NCBI RefSeq assembly: GCF_947179515.1
Contig: NC_067474.1
Location: forward strand, 86,622,824-86,686,823
Direction: 5' to 3'
Length of the DNA: 64,000 nucleotides
From: Apodemus sylvaticus
Lineage: Eukaryota; Chordata; Mammalia; Rodentia; Muridae
Numbering within the stretch: position 1 is the first letter of the stretch; each line of letters opens with the position of its first letter. Positions 1 through 12,049 of the stretch are shown here, in pieces. The position numbers were made by a program, and so were the translations under genes. Under the pieces are notes generated by a model, which was not told where the DNA came from, searched no databases, and saw nothing but the letters and a program-made list of their open reading frames with translations.

Positions 1-913
1 TATAATGAATAAATTTCTTTTTATGTTTGCCTCATTTTCTTTGTTCACTGGTGGATATATAGTGTGGTTCCATTTCCTTGCTGTTTTGAATACATATGGA
101 ATAAACATGGAAGTGTAAATATTTCTGTGGTATGTTATGGTATGATGCACCACAAAATGGTATAAATAGATTATATGGTAGTTCTGTGTCTGCTTTTGTA
201 AGGAGCCTCTATACTGAGTTCTACAGTGGCTGTACTAGTGCAGAGTTCTACCAGTAGTGTATAAGGCATTCCCCTTCTTTCCCCATATTTTCCTAGCATT
301 TCTTGTTCTTTGCTTGCTTGATAATAGCCAGTCTAACTGGAGCAAGAATCTCAGACCAGATTTAATTTGCATTTTCCAGATAGCTCAGAATATTGGTCAA
401 TTTTTAAAGTATTTATTGAGAATTTGTATTTCTTTTGAGGTTATTTATTTCACTAGTAATGACTTTGGGCTTTTTTTTTTTTTTTTTTAACTTTGTTTGG
501 TATCTGTTTGTTCTTCTCAAATACCTTTTCTCATTTTTGTAGGCTATTTTTTCTTCTAATAATTTTGGTTAATAAAACATGATACTAGCAAGCCCAGCCC
601 ATCTTAATGCAGGATTTGCCACTTTTCAGAGAAAGTATCTGATCAGCCCTTATTTTTCTTAGTTGGTTTTGAAGTATCAAAGATTTTATAGCTAATATTT
701 TAAGTCTATTCTCTTCAACAGTCTTGGCTGTTTCTCAACTTGTTTTGTTCTTAGTTGGGTAAGAAAATGTTCTTCTAATGTCCCTGACTTTGGGTCATTC
801 TATATTTTCTCTGTTAGAGTCCTTTACTTCCCTGCCCCCGCAACACCCATAGTTAATTGGAACTCTTGAAAAATGGTCAGTACTACATATCACAATGACT
901 TTTGTTTCTTTAG
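1..913 (+). other. Kdm4c: Kdm4c intron (3' part)
   Basis: This is the intron upstream of the penultimate Kdm4c coding exon. It ends in a pyrimidine-rich tract and AG at 912-913. It holds an old L1 fragment (listed separately), a run of 18 T at 471-488 and otherwise AT-rich unique-looking sequence. I see no further exon in it. Confidence 0.8.
240..545 (-). mobile_element. Old L1 fragment, antisense
   Basis: The + strand reads as a diverged antisense copy of the 3' part of L1 ORF2. It includes the segment that in younger copies of this window runs through the 'cttagccattctga' block (near 33,335-33,350) and the following 'tttgcatttcc' block. Divergence is high, so this is an old insertion within the Kdm4c intron. 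The boundaries are approximate. Confidence 0.55.
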
Positions 914-1006
914 GTTGAATTTGAAGATGGATCCCAGATAGCAATGAAGAGAGAAGACATATACACCTTAGATGAAGAGTTACCCAAGAGAGTAAAGGCT
1001 CGTTTT
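914..1006 (+). CDS. Kdm4c: Kdm4c penultimate coding exon (tudor region)
   Basis: This 93-bp exon (31 codons, phase 0 at both ends) encodes a peptide beginning [15 protein letters not shown] and ending PKRVKARF. I recognise it as the end of the C-terminal double tudor domain of KDM4C/JMJD2C, a nuclear Fe(II)/2-oxoglutarate-dependent JmjC demethylase of H3K9me3 and H3K36me3. KDM4 tudor domains bind methylated histone tails. The catalytic JmjN/JmjC part lies upstream, outside the window. The acceptor AG is at 912-913 after a T-rich tract, and the donor GTAAGT starts at 1007. KDM4A and KDM4B are similar here, but the combination SQIAMKRED plus the C-terminus in the next exon fits KDM4C. No frameshift or stop is seen. 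Confidence 0.94.
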
Positions 1007-1812
1007 GTAAGTGCAAATGACAAATGCTACATAGGTTAAGGCCTCATTCTCTATGTTCTCCCAAGCCTAAAACAACCTTGGGCTTTTGGTTAGTTTTGAA
1101 GAAAGCTAAAGTAACTTTTCTCTTGTTGTAGCCTGATGAATGCAGCTCTCATCTTAGAAACAGGAAAAACAGTGCATGCATAGGTTACTTCTAATGAGAT
1201 CAAATGGTAGTACTTTGTGTTAAAATTTATTGACACAATAATAGTTGCTAAATTTGTCTTTTAAACAAAGCTCTTGGGGTAAACAAATATAATATTAAAG
1301 TATTTACTCTTTGTCATTGGAAGTTACATTAAAAGAAAGTATTCAACAAAAGATTAAAGAGGTAGCATTAGAGAATAAATAGTCTTTAGTAATCTTAGAA
1401 TATAATGATGAAGTTCTATGTAACACACTCACTGTTTGTTTCTAAACTCTCACTTTCATAGAGACATAACAAAGCCAGAATATTAGTAGTGGGAATACTA
1501 AAAGAGTTATAAGTACACATGTATGGGTACATATATTTTTTGCCAAGTCCAATGCATACCACTAAATGATAAGTAAATATAGCCTAAACTTAAATTATTT
1601 TTAAATGTAATTCATAATAATGATTTGGGTTTCACACTATTATAAAGTATTTAGCAGAGTTTAAAATTATGTCTGGTTTATTCATTTGGAGTCATATCTC
1701 AGACTCTCTCTCTGAAAATAACAAATTTTCAATAGAGAGGTAAATTTTCTGAATAAATTTGACTTTTTTCATATACTCTACTGACTATGTCTTCTTGCAG
1801 AGACAGGGTGTG

Positions 1813-1824
1813 CTTTTTTTAGAT

Positions 1825-1871
<47 letters not shown>

Positions 1872-2032
1872 TTGTATGCAAGTACACTGTAGCTATGTTC
1901 AGACATCCTAGAAGAGGGTTTCATATCTCATTATGTATTGTTGTGAGCTACTATGTGGTTGTGGGGATTTGAATTCAAGACCTTTGGAAGAGCAGTCAGT
2001 ACTCTTAACCACTGAGCCATTTTTCCAGCCCC
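1813..2032 (-). mobile_element. B2 SINE, antisense, with (TTTA)n tail
   Basis: The antisense B2 body runs from the expanded (TTTA)n tail at about 1822-1874, through 'gtacactgtagct', to the 'gagccatttttccagcccc' end. It is flanked by a direct repeat 'cagagacag' (1798-1806 and 2032-2040), consistent with a target-site duplication. It lies in the last Kdm4c intron, opposite to the gene. Confidence 0.9.
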
Positions 2033-2417
2033 AGAGACAGAGTTATGATAGTCATTTTTTAAAATCAAAAGCTTCCTTAAGTTGTGAATTAAATGTTCAG
2101 TGCCTCTCTTGTCAGGTGAGATCCTTAGGCAGGGAATCCACAATGGGTGTACAGATCCCTAGCAGCTGCACCTTCAGAGGAAGGACTTTAAAAGTAAGGA
2201 GAAGATAAGACAGTGTCAGTGCTGCTGTTTACCCTGTGAAATATGGATGCAGGAGAGCTGCACACATTCTGGGAACATTATAGCTAAACAAACAAACAAA
2301 CAAAAAAATGAACAGATTATAATACCTGTGAGCAAAGAGAAAATTAAGTGCACCAATTATAGAGACTAATATTCTTGAAGCCTGGGTAACTTGTCAGTGC
2401 TTTAAGATCTTGAAACC

Positions 2418-2611
2418 AGGGCTAGAGGATGGCACTACTGTTCCAGCCCAATCTTACAGAGGACCTGGGTTTGGTTTTCTGTACCCATGCCCACATAGTA
2501 GCTACAACTATGGCTAGCTCCAGGGTCCAGTGTATCCAACACCCTCTTCTGTCCTCTACAGGCATTGGAAACACTTCAAGAAAAAAACATTCATACACAT
2601 AAAATTAAAAA
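2418..2611 (+). mobile_element. B3 SINE, sense
   Basis: A diverged sense B3. It has the 'agggctagaggatgg' head, 'cagaggacctgggttt', 'caccctcttctgtcctc', and a tail with 'acacataaaattaaaa'. It is intronic and in the same orientation as Kdm4c. Confidence 0.75.
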
Positions 2612-3051
2612 GTATATATTTCTTAACACATACTGAAGTCTCTCCAGAAAACCTGAAATTGGTAGAGATGGCTGTCCCTCACTGCATATCCACATCTCCC
2701 CTTGGCTCACCTCTGCTTCCCCTGGTTTGTTTTGCTTATTTTTAACTTTTATTCACCCCCTAAAGATTTGGGTAGGGAATAGAGTCAGAAGCCTTCTGAA
2801 AGGCTCTTGGTTTTTTGATGTGTATAGCTGCTGTGCATACAAAATAGATTCTTAGAGATTTCATATTCATGTGTCTTATGAGTTCACTTTATCCTCTAAA
2901 CAGATAAAATCTTTTTATTCCGTAGTAGATATCGTCTTAATTCTATGATGCTTTCTTCAGTATTTTTTTAATAAGTCTCTTAAGTATCATTTTGTGGTGT
3001 GTATTAATTCTCAATATTACCCCTCCCTCCCCAGCACTGTTTTGTTTTGTT

Positions 3052-3186
3052 TCTGTTTTGAAACAGGTTCATATGATGTGAGCTAGGCTGTTTTAATTCA
3101 TTAAGAAGCCAGGGATTTCTTTGAGTTCCTGGTCTGCCTCAGGTCCCATCCTACATGCCAGGATCCTGAGTACTTGAGACATGCCC
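3052..3186 (-). mobile_element. Degenerate B1/PB1-like SINE, antisense
   Basis: A weak antisense B1-like block starts near 'ttttgaaacaggttcatatg' and runs to a diverged 'aggatcctgagtacttgagacatgcc' end. Heavy divergence makes both identity and ends uncertain. Confidence 0.4.
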
Positions 3187-5344
3187 AACTTGTCTGAAAG
3201 CACTTTAACTTTAACAACACAGTGAAGTAAAATCCACTGAACGCAGTCCTAATCCCGGTAGGAAATAGTGTCTTCGAGCTACAGCTCCTGTCACTTTTGT
3301 TACTAGATCAAAGTCTGCTACGCCCTTCAATCAGTAGTAGCCTGCCTTCAGGTAGGTTGCCTCATACTTTTCCAGCTGTGGAGTCAAATCTAATTGAATA
3401 TTCATTGATAGATATTTTATGCTCACAGAATTGTTTGATTTGAGGAAGATTGATAAGCAGCCCTTATGGTTGAACCTTCATGTTTTAGTGACTTTGCCTC
3501 CCTCAGACTCTTCTGGCTTGGGGAAAAATGTTTTAAGAGAACCAGCTGACTGTGTAATGGCTATGCTGGGCTCTTTTGTACTCTTTTCAGAAACAGCCCC
3601 ATTACCTTTTATTGTCTCATAGAGTAACCATGGCAACCATTACATAATTAACTAGAGCTCCTGGTAAATTGACTTTACTATTATGTTTAAGAGGCTGACT
3701 TCTGCTGTTTCTTCTGCAATAGCAACACTTTCATAGATGTTTTATTTCCTCCTTTGGTAACTTTAGCACTTAATAAAACTGAAATATCATTCAGAGGAGG
3801 TGCTTTCTAAGAGTTCCTAAAACACAGTGTTTTCGTTCCAATGACAGAAAGATCCAGCCAATTTACAATTCTAAGTTTCCTTCCCAAATTATATATGGCA
3901 TTCCCTAGGGAACCCATGGATTAGCCTTATGAGCTGCTGAGCAGAAAATATATGCATCTGCCAACTTGACACATTTCCAAATTTTCTCGTTCCTTCTGTC
4001 TGTTCCCTCCCCCTCTCTACTTCACAATGGATCATGTGTTTTCAACTCCTAAAAGAGTAACAGTCTGTCATCAACCTCAGATATTCTGTTTTTTCTTGTC
4101 ATTAGAAGACATACCCCCTAACAAACCAGTGGAGAACATATCCTAGATTGCAAAACAGACTAGGGGATCAGGAATGTAGTTTGTTGTATTAGTGTGGACA
4201 CTTGGTTTGGTCTTTACTTCAGTGCCTCAGTGTAGCCTCACTCTTCACTAATCACTTACTAAAGAGTTGCTGAGTTCCACTCCTGATCTTTAGTTTTGGG
4301 ACATACAACATTTAGTTTATAGTTCCTAATATCTTTTACCTTAAGAAACATCCAATGGGAAGAGCATTGATTAGCCCTGCATTCATGTTCAGGGCTCACA
4401 GGAACCTCTAGTTTTTCTGTGGTAGAGAGTCTTCCATGGAAGAAAAACTATCCCAGACAGAAAACTTAAGACCCTGGTATGAGGCTTATAATATAAAGTT
4501 TAATCTTCTGAAAGAAGGCAGTAGGATGTGCTAGGTTGTAAAAGTCTGACCTTGGAATGTGCAGATATTCTTGAGGGCAAGTAGAAGGTCACAGATAAAT
4601 ACCTGTAGCCTGCTTTAATTATTTAATTAGTGTGTTTCTGGAGAGCTCTTTGTTCTAGGAGATAAATAGGAGATAGCCTGGGACTGCTGCATTTGTTGTA
4701 GAGGTTCAAATGGAGAAGGGAGAGACCCTGTATCAGCATCATGTCTATTTCAAGTGTATGGAGGGCTCTTGGCAGAATGGGAATAAGAGGGAATCCACAA
4801 TACCATTAGTTTTTGACAAATGATTGTATAGATGAGCATGGTATTGGCATCTAGGAAATTTAAGAAGGGCAGTCATGGAGGAAGTCCTTTAGTTCTATTT
4901 TATACAGAATAATTTGGAGAGCATCTGAAACAGATAATCTGAGGTACCTATTGGGCAGGGGTACATGCAGGTCTTAATGTAATAGATCTAAGCTAGAGTG
5001 AGAAATCCAATCATCATCCTTGGAGTCTGTACAGGTATTGATGCCGAGAATATGAATTAAAGGCTCCAAAGTTGAACAGATAAGAAAGACAGTGAAGTCT
5101 GAAATATGAAATGTGAGCACACAGGTAGTCAGTGAAGTAGTTAGGCAATAAAGAAGTACTATAGGACTTAGGAACTAGGGATTTAACCAAACTAGCTTCA
5201 AGGAAGTGGAGAAAGACTAAAGGAACAAAGAGGTTCAGCATGAATTAGGAATGAGTGCTGACAGCCCCACCCCCCAATAAGACAAACCTGTTGGCACAGA
5301 AGCCAAGTAGAGATAGTAACTAAGCAAAGTGTTAATGTAAAATT

Positions 5345-5850
5345 TTCAGCTCCTATTCTAAAGGAATGTGACTATGACTAAAGAACATAGATTTAGGACA
5401 TCTAAATTTCATATTCCAACATGGAAGCCATTCATGAGGTCTTATAGTTTTATAGGACAAAGAAAGTCTAAATACCTCAGTGAGTTTAAAATACCTCAGT
5501 GGGTACATCAGAGAGGCCACTATAGCAAGATTAGGGAAGCTTTGCTATAGGTAGGCCCAAAATGCTATCTGGTAACATCATTAGCTTTGTGGTTGGTGGG
5601 AGCTAGTAGTGTGCTAAGTTAATGGAGTCCAAAATTTTTTTATCTTTGAGTCACAAAATGTTACTTGCAGCACAGAATTGGGAAGGCATGGGAAGTCATT
5701 CTGAGGGGCTAGAGCTAGTGATGAGCTCTTAGGCCTGGATCATTTTAATCTCACCCCAATACTTCCTCAATTCTAATTATTCAATCAGTTTCTATAGACA
5801 TAGCTTCTTTTTAGGAGTTTTCATTTACAGCAGACTCAATATGAGAAGAC
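5345..5850. repeat. LTR-like dispersed repeat, copy 1
   Basis: About 500 bp here is homologous, in the same orientation, to 62,095-62,590. Shared blocks include 'aatttcatattcc', 'ttatagtttta', 'gtgggtaca' and 'gctaagttaatgg'. Both copies also share a later 'acatagcttcttttnagga'-type block. The length and the lack of a poly(A) end suggest a solo LTR, perhaps of an ERVL/RMER type, read antisense. The family name is not certain. Confidence 0.5.
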
Positions 5851-6072
5851 TTTAATTTTGCTTTTGTTTGGGGAAGCTCCCTCAGTCAGGGTAAAAAAAA
5901 AAAAAGGGACTAAATAGAACTACATATCTCTGCCATGTGGTATGGGTGAGACCTAGCTGATGAGGAAGAGTACTCTGTGGTAGGTTCCTTCTACCCTGTG
6001 ATAGATCTTAGACTCTGTTCCCTAGATCTGTGACTAGTGTTTCTGTACTCAATAATATATTTCTCCATTTAG

Positions 6073-6249
6073 TCCACAGCCTCCGACATGCGATTTGAAG
6101 ACACATTTTATGGGGCAGATGTAATCCAAGGGGAGAGGAAGAGGCAAAGAGTGCTAAGCTCCAGGCTCAAGAATGAGTATGTGGATGACCCTGTGTATCG
6201 TACTTTCCTCAAGAGTTCTTTCCAGAAGAAGTGTCAGAAGAGGCAGTAG
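6073..6249 (+). CDS. Kdm4c: Kdm4c terminal coding exon with stop
   Basis: The terminal exon encodes 58 codons starting [12 protein letters not shown] and ending [10 protein letters not shown], then TAG at 6247-6249. This follows in frame from the exon at 914-1006. The start of the peptide is the tail of the second tudor domain (the STASDMRF block is conserved across KDM4A-C). The lysine/arginine-rich remainder ending KKCQKRQ is the KDM4C-specific C-terminus as I know it. The acceptor AG lies at 6071-6072 after a pyrimidine-rich stretch. No in-frame break is present. The + strand ORF starting with ATG at 6173 is a shadow in another frame. Confidence 0.95.
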
Positions 6250-6359
6250 TGGAAAACATGCAGCAGCCACAGTGCAGCTCAGACCGGAAGAGGGAAGACA
6301 AAGGGACAGTCTTGGGGTACACACTGGGACAGCCGGCTGGGTTCTTCTCTGGTATTGGT

Positions 6360-6365
6360 AATAAA
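6360..6365 (+). promoter_or_regulatory. Putative proximal poly(A) signal AATAAA
   Basis: Canonical AATAAA about 110 nt downstream of the Kdm4c stop. Use is unproven; the downstream element is weak. Confidence 0.35.
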
Positions 6366-7096
6366 TCAGGCTTCTAGAGTTTGATTACCAAGCAACCAAG
6401 AAGAGACCTATTAGTTGCTTCTGTAATCTGATCACCCCTCAGTCATATTTTGACCCCCAAAGAATATTCCTAAGTTAAGGGAAATAACAATGAATGGCCC
6501 ACTAGATAAAACTCCTGCCAGAGAAGAGGGGGTTCCCTCTCTTGGCTCGGGTCCCTCCTCAGGGAACATATTTGGAGGCTCCTTTTCCCCAGCTCCTTGA
6601 GTGAGAGCCTCATCACCCAACGGGTAGGGTGATAATTTATGTATTTTCCACAGCCAGGGAAAGATTCTCACTCACATTTGTTTTAAGTGGCAGTTTTTAT
6701 AAAACATTTTTAAAACACAAATGGCATGTATGGTAATTGAACTTACCTGTATGCTATCTGTATTCCCTTGTACAGAACTTTTCCATTTTTTATATTATTA
6801 CTTTTGATTGTGTCTGAAAACTGAGTTGGCCTTTATAAGAGGAAATTTTTTGCTCTTGAAGAGGAATTCATATGAAGTATATGGGAATTTTATATATTTA
6901 CAGAGGAAAAATCTTGGCCTGATATTTTGAACACTTCATAATTCCTGTTCTGAATAGATATTTATAAAATATATATTTCTTTCATTATGTGTTTGTAAAA
7001 ATTAGAGTTTAAAGAAATATACTTAATGCATAGTTTTAAACTAATGTAACATGATTTTTCTTTGCAGAACAGCCTGGAAATGTATTAGTATTTAAA

Positions 7097-7102
7097 ATTA
7101 AA
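7097..7102 (+). promoter_or_regulatory. Putative distal poly(A) signal ATTAAA
   Basis: ATTAAA followed within about 20-40 nt by T/G-rich DNA. This is the best candidate for the distal end of Kdm4c in this window. Confidence 0.55.
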
Positions 7103-7399
7103 AGCTGTTTTCTCCTGTTCCGTCTTCTGACTTTGCTTATTTGTTCAGGGTTAAGCCAGTAGATAATGAGCTTTTGGGGAAGTGTGGTGCTGCATATAGG
7201 AGTCTTCACTTGGGAGACTTGCTTCTCAGTTTTCTCTAAATTAAAACACCCCCTCCATGAAAGAGGGGCTACTCAGGAAACTTCGGAGGTAAACACAAGT
7301 CTGCATTTTCATGTCTGCAAAAGCAGAATCTGGGAAGGTTTGCAAAGGCCCCTTGCTACCTTGGCAAGTAGACTTTGACCAACCAAGATACAAAGGAGA

Positions 7400-7800
7400 A
7401 GATGATATATTTTGTAATGCACTGGCATGATGTGGTGGGAGGGGCGCCTCAGCAGGTCCATGTGGAGGCACCCCCACCCCTCCTGAGGTACCAGCCGTAG
7501 GATCATGGATCTACTATAAAATGAAGTTTGTTTGGAGGCATGAGAAGGGGGGTGAGAAGGGAGTGTGGGAAAGGGGACAGAGGGACAGAAAGAGAAAAGA
7601 GAGAGAAAGAAGGAAGAGACCAGCAGGAACACATGGAGTGGGGCAGAGAGGAGGGGAAGGGGACAAGCAGTCCTTTTATAGCAAGCCAGGCCCCTACCTG
7701 GCTGTTGCTAGGTAATTGTTGGGCGGAGCCTAGAAGGATTGCTAACTTAATCACAGGACGACTACCTGCCTACAAGATGTAGTTTCAAGTTTGCAATTTC
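7400..7800 (-). mobile_element. Probable ERV LTR fragment
   Basis: This holds a purine-rich core (7545-7665) and the block 'tttatagcaagccaggcccc', followed by 'ctacctggctgttgctaggt' and 'gggcggagcc'. The second half resembles rodent ERVK-type LTRs read antisense. The ends and family are not certain. Confidence 0.4.
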
Positions 7801-9896
7801 TCAATTATAAAGCTGCTTTTGAGTCATCCCTCTTATAGGTAACCCCCTTACCCAAACTCCTTTTAAAACCTCAAAAAAACTCATTGGTTAGCCAAGTTGT
7901 ATATATTAGTCTGTTGTGGATTTCACTTTCTGGAGTGAATAGGTGTATATGGTGCCTGCATGTATGTGTGTGTATAGTGTATATGTGTGCACATGATGGA
8001 GGTGGGTGGGTGTGGCATGTGTGATGTGTATGTCTGTCCCCTGGAAAAGTCTTATCACACAACAGGTTGAGACAAGATTATTCCAGTCTAGTCTATGAGA
8101 AAAACTTAGTCTCCAAAATTCAAAAGCAGAGAAAAACAGATGTCATTGGGGAACTTTCAGCACATTTTGTGGCCCAGGCTTTTCAGGCTTTTATAGCTGA
8201 GCACCTTGATGGCAGTATCCCTGAAAAGAAAGTATTAGCACATCTCTAGCACTAGCTGAGGTGTTGCCCCAACTTCTAGGCCTTTAATTATCTGAGTCCC
8301 TTCAGTATGGAGTGAACTTTAATACTCTCAGTTACATCCTTCATTTCACAAATGACTGAAAGACAGAAAAGGATGACCCCAAAGCACACAGAACAAATGA
8401 GGCAAAGGGAGCATTTAGTTTGCTGATAGGCCTTGAAGTTAGCTAACTTGTGCTGGACTTGGCTTGAGTTAACTCACAACTGCTTCCTATGCCTCTCAAT
8501 GAGCTAGCATGAATATAGCCTCACAATAACAATAGACGAAAGAGCAGGTAGGCTCAGATGAAGTTCATTTCAGTCCCCATGTGAGGAGTCTCCATGGGAT
8601 CTCCCACATCCTAAGTGAGAAGCCACCCCAAATCATGATTGGACAGTTTAACCATTTCATGGCAAAGGGTGCAGTGTCTCCTGTTACTGGGGAAAGAGTG
8701 AAGTACCAAACCAGCAGTGACAGCTTCAGTCAAGACAGTGCTCATTTTCTAGAGTGACTCATAGGATGACCACAGAGCTAGAGAAAGCCCACCAACCTAA
8801 TTTCGCCCGGATAGCCACTCAACATTTTTTGCTGGCACTGTGGATTTATTTTATAAAGTTATCAGGCTTGAATTTTCTGTCTTTTAGTTTCTAAATGGAA
8901 GTGAATTCCTTTCACAATAGTGTAAGATATTAAGAGGAGTTAATCTTATTAGGATCATTTGTTGTGTACAAGTTCACTTGACAGCAAAATTTCAGATTGA
9001 CTGCCACAGCGGGGAAAATGTGCAGATTCTTGCATGATCTCAAATATAGTTTCCCTTTTGGTCTCACTTAAGTAATGTTTCTATAACGAAGAACAACTGT
9101 ATAGTCCTGGCCACAGATAAGACTTCTGTTCAGTATATTCTTCATAAACTAGCTATTAGCTCTCACTAGACAGAACATTAAAACTTTTCACTTACTGTCT
9201 GACACTTCAATTGTAATTTTAATTCCTATGTATTACGTTAACTGCATGCTCAGTGTGTGCATGTAGCAGAAAATCAGTTAAAGTCCTCCTACTGATTTAT
9301 AAATTGCTTAGCTGTGACAATTCTAATGTAACACTAATTGCCAACCATTTTTCTGCAGGTTAAGAGCATAGTAAAACTGGTTGGCATATTTCATAACATT
9401 TAATTCTTTGTGTGCTTGAAATGAGGACAGCGTGATCATTGTTAGTTGAATTTTTGTTTTTAATTCATCTGGAGAGAAATTTAGAACAAACATCTGTTGA
9501 AATACCACTTGATTTCTCAGAATATGTTATTAATTTCCACTAGTTGTCTACACAGTACAAAATCATGTAGGAGAAAGCAGGTTGGATAGAAGTGCTACTT
9601 TTAGATTTTACTTTTAGGAAAAGGAGTCTGAAATGAAACAGCTTCCATCTCGGATATAAGTCAGCTCCATTAACTCAAAGGTCACCAATAATCCTAAGGT
9701 ATTCTCAGTATTTGAGATTGATATTTTCAAGTTGCACTGACTATGATGCTTCAGTCATTCAAAATGCTTACTGCTCTAATTGGTCACATGAATCTGGGAC
9801 AGTGGGGCCTAAAAACTGAGGCAAACTAAATTCTCATGCAGACGCCAAGTTTATCCAGAGCATTAGACAATTTGTATTCTGAGGTTTAAGAAGAAT
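7801..9896. other. Intergenic, no supported feature
   Basis: Unique-looking DNA downstream of Kdm4c. A degenerate TG-rich stretch at about 7,950-8,030 is the only low-complexity element I note. No coding gene, RNA gene or clear transposon is supported. Confidence 0.6.
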
Positions 9897-10043
9897 TACC
9901 TGAGCCAGGTGGTTGTTTTTCTTGCCTTTAATCCCAGTAATTTTGAGGCACAGGCAGATGCATCTCTATGGATGCAGGGCCAGCCTGGTCGAAAGTGAGT
10001 TCCATAATAGCTAAGTCTACACAGAGAAATCCTGTCTGTAAAG
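9897..10043 (+). mobile_element. B1 SINE, sense, with (GGA)n tail
   Basis: Sense B1 with 'gagccaggtggttg', 'cctttaatcccag', 'ggccagcctggtc' and 'cacagagaaatcctgtctg'. It is followed by a (GGA)n tail at 10,043-10,065. Confidence 0.85.
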
Positions 10044-10436
10044 GAGGAGGAGGAGGAGGAGGAGGCAATCACAAGGACAAGCCAGGTGGCAAAGGCATGC
10101 TTTTCCATAGAGAGAATTGTAATGAGTAAGCTGAAGTAAACCCACTCTCATCTGCTACACCTGGGAGGAACAGGAAACCACATTCCTAGAACAATTCTCT
10201 TTTGAAGAAACTGATGTCACCAGACATCAAGATGGCCAGACATGATGTCTTAATGTTTTTGGAGTTTTCTCACGCTCAGAATTCTCACAAGATTCTATTC
10301 TTGAACTGTGTTCTAACAAGTCCATAGAATAAAGACTAGTAAGGAAGAAGACTCTGCCTTCTATAGAGGCTCGGAATCTCTAGCAAGCGGGCAAATGCTG
10401 AGTTATGGAGGTACAGATTCCTTTGGAAGAAAAGTA

Positions 10437-10551
10437 TCAGTGTAGTCTTTGCTATCCTTGAACATGCTCTATAGACCAGTCTGGCCTGGAACTCAAACAG
10501 TTCCTGTGCCTCTGCATCTGAAGTCCTGGGATTAAGGGTCTCCACCACTAC
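10437..10551 (-). mobile_element. B1 SINE, antisense, split by an LTR
   Basis: Antisense B1 body reading 'tatagaccagtctggcctgg' through 'cctgggattaagggtctcc' to 'accactac'. The expected last bases of a B1 seem to resume after the LTR as 'agcctggc' near 11,419. That would mean the LTR at 10,552-11,413 inserted into this B1. Confidence 0.75.
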
Positions 10552-11413
10552 TGTTACAGACCGTGGGTCTGCTTAGGGATATCCAGGGTCCTCTGGTCCA
10601 GGAAGGCACAGGTCCGGCTGAGATGACAGACAGAACAAACCACGCACACACAGAGGCGGTTTGAACTGAATGTATTTTGGAGCTATAAGGCAAGGATTTT
10701 TATACAGGAAGAGTTGATATTACCATTTCAAAAAATGTAGCCAGTGGGGCAGGCACAATTATCATAGCCATTTGGTACAAGGAAATGCAACATCAGGAAC
10801 AAAGTTTCTCAAGAAACAGATACAGAGGATCAATTTACAGATGCCATCAAACTTCCTGATTAGAATACAGAGTCACTCATAGTTTACAGTAAACCTTCAA
10901 AGAGTTTGAAGTTTCTTATACCACCTGGGTCTTAACAAGTTCTTGTGAGAAATCCTTATCTAACATTTAGCCTTCTATCTTGTGAAACAAAACTTCCTGA
11001 GTAAATCAATGCTTTCAGTACCAGAGTGCCCGAGCCATCCTCATATACATATGCACAGCCATAAAAACCTGCATGTAGTTGGAAGGTAGTAATTATGTAA
11101 ACAACTATGAGGCAAGGCACTGAAATTCTAAAACGGGGGTTGGCGGTCAGTGAGTCGCCTTCAAAGACCGGATTATCAGCCAGGCCTTAGGAATCCCGGT
11201 GAAGAGAGAAAAGGAGGAAGTCAAGGCAAACTGCTACTTGGGAACTAAGGGCTCATCTTAAATAGCAAGAAAGTAAGAGAGTATAGTAAATTGCCAGGAG
11301 AGATTATCAGCTTCCACAGCTTCCAGAGAGTTCCGTACTTCCCAGGAGGCATTTCTTTTCCACCTCTGTCTGTAAAATATCATTTTTACAGACATCACTG
11401 GGCCACCATGGCA
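10552..11413 (-). mobile_element. Solo LTR, probable ERV, antisense
   Basis: An 862-bp segment begins TGTTACAGACCG and ends CCATGGCA, so it has TG...CA ends. It is flanked by the direct repeat 'actac' at 10,547-10,551 and 11,414-11,418. Read on the minus strand it would end GGTCTGTAACA, typical of LTR 3' ends. A 5-bp duplication fits ERVL, or ERVK with one mutation. Boundary placement is inference. Confidence 0.6.
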
Positions 11414-11431
11414 ACTACAGCCTGGCAGCAT

Positions 11432-12049
11432 CTATTTTTTTTTCCCTTCATTAATTTATTCACTTTACATCCCTACTGTGGCCCTCTTCCCTCTTCTCCT
11501 CCCAGTCCTTTATAAATCCAATTACTCACTTCCTTTCTTCTCAAGAAGAGGAGAAGGAGCCCTTGGTTGTCACTCCAACCTGGGACATCCAGTTGAAGCA
11601 GGCCTAAGTAGATTCTCTCCAACTGAGGCCTGACCAGTCAGTTCAGCTAGAACAGGATCCAGTGGCAGACAACAGAGTCAGAGATAATTCCCACTCCAAT
11701 CTTAGGGGACCATGAAGAACAAGCTATAAATGTGTAGTGGGCCTAGGTCCAGCCCCTGCATGCTCTATGATAGATGTAGGGGTAGTGAAGAAGATCTTTT
11801 CCCACTCTGTAGGTGCCGTTGATGGTGTTCTTTACCTTGAAAAGCATCTCAGTTTCATGAGGTCCCATTAATTAATGTTGGTGATAGTGCTAGAGCCTTT
11901 GGTGTTTTTTGTTGTGGTTGTTGTTTTTCCCTTTATGTGGTTTTGGCTTCTTTGATAAAAATCAGATTTCTATAGCTGTGTATGTTTATTGTTCTTTCTG
12001 GGTCTTTGATTCAGTTCTACTGACCAACTTGTCTGTTTTTATGCCACTG
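11432..12049 (-). mobile_element. Old L1 (Lx-like) 3' UTR and ORF2 remnants, antisense
   Basis: The T-rich start at about 11,432 is followed by antisense L1 3' UTR features: 'tttacatccctactgtggcc', 'ctctccaactgaggcc' and 'taggtccagcccctgcatgc'. From about 11,770 ORF2-derived antisense sequence follows, with internal deletions. It belongs to the same old element as 12,271-12,759 and 13,687-14,280. Confidence 0.75.

Larger units (their letters stand above)
1007..6072 (+). other. Kdm4c: Last Kdm4c intron
   Basis: A roughly 5.1-kb intron between the two recognised coding exons. It starts with GTAAGT and ends with AG at 6071-6072. It holds a B2, a B3, a degenerate B1-like piece and an LTR-like repeat, all listed separately. 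The stretches 2,033-2,417 and 3,190-5,344 hold only unique-looking, AT-rich DNA with no ORF or repeat that I can support. Confidence 0.9.
6250..7120 (+). other. Kdm4c: Kdm4c 3' UTR (inferred)
   Basis: Unique AT-rich sequence directly after the stop codon. An ATTAAA at 7097-7102 is followed by a GU-rich stretch ('tgttccgtcttctg'), giving a plausible cleavage site near 7,115-7,125. An AATAAA at 6360-6365, only about 110 nt after the stop, could give a short isoform. The 3' end is inferred from these signals, not seen as a transcript. Confidence 0.65.

Noticed and set aside
6173..6361. ATG-initiated + frame of 62 codons over the Kdm4c terminal exon
   Set aside because: It overlaps the clear KDM4C C-terminus in a different frame and extends into the 3' UTR.
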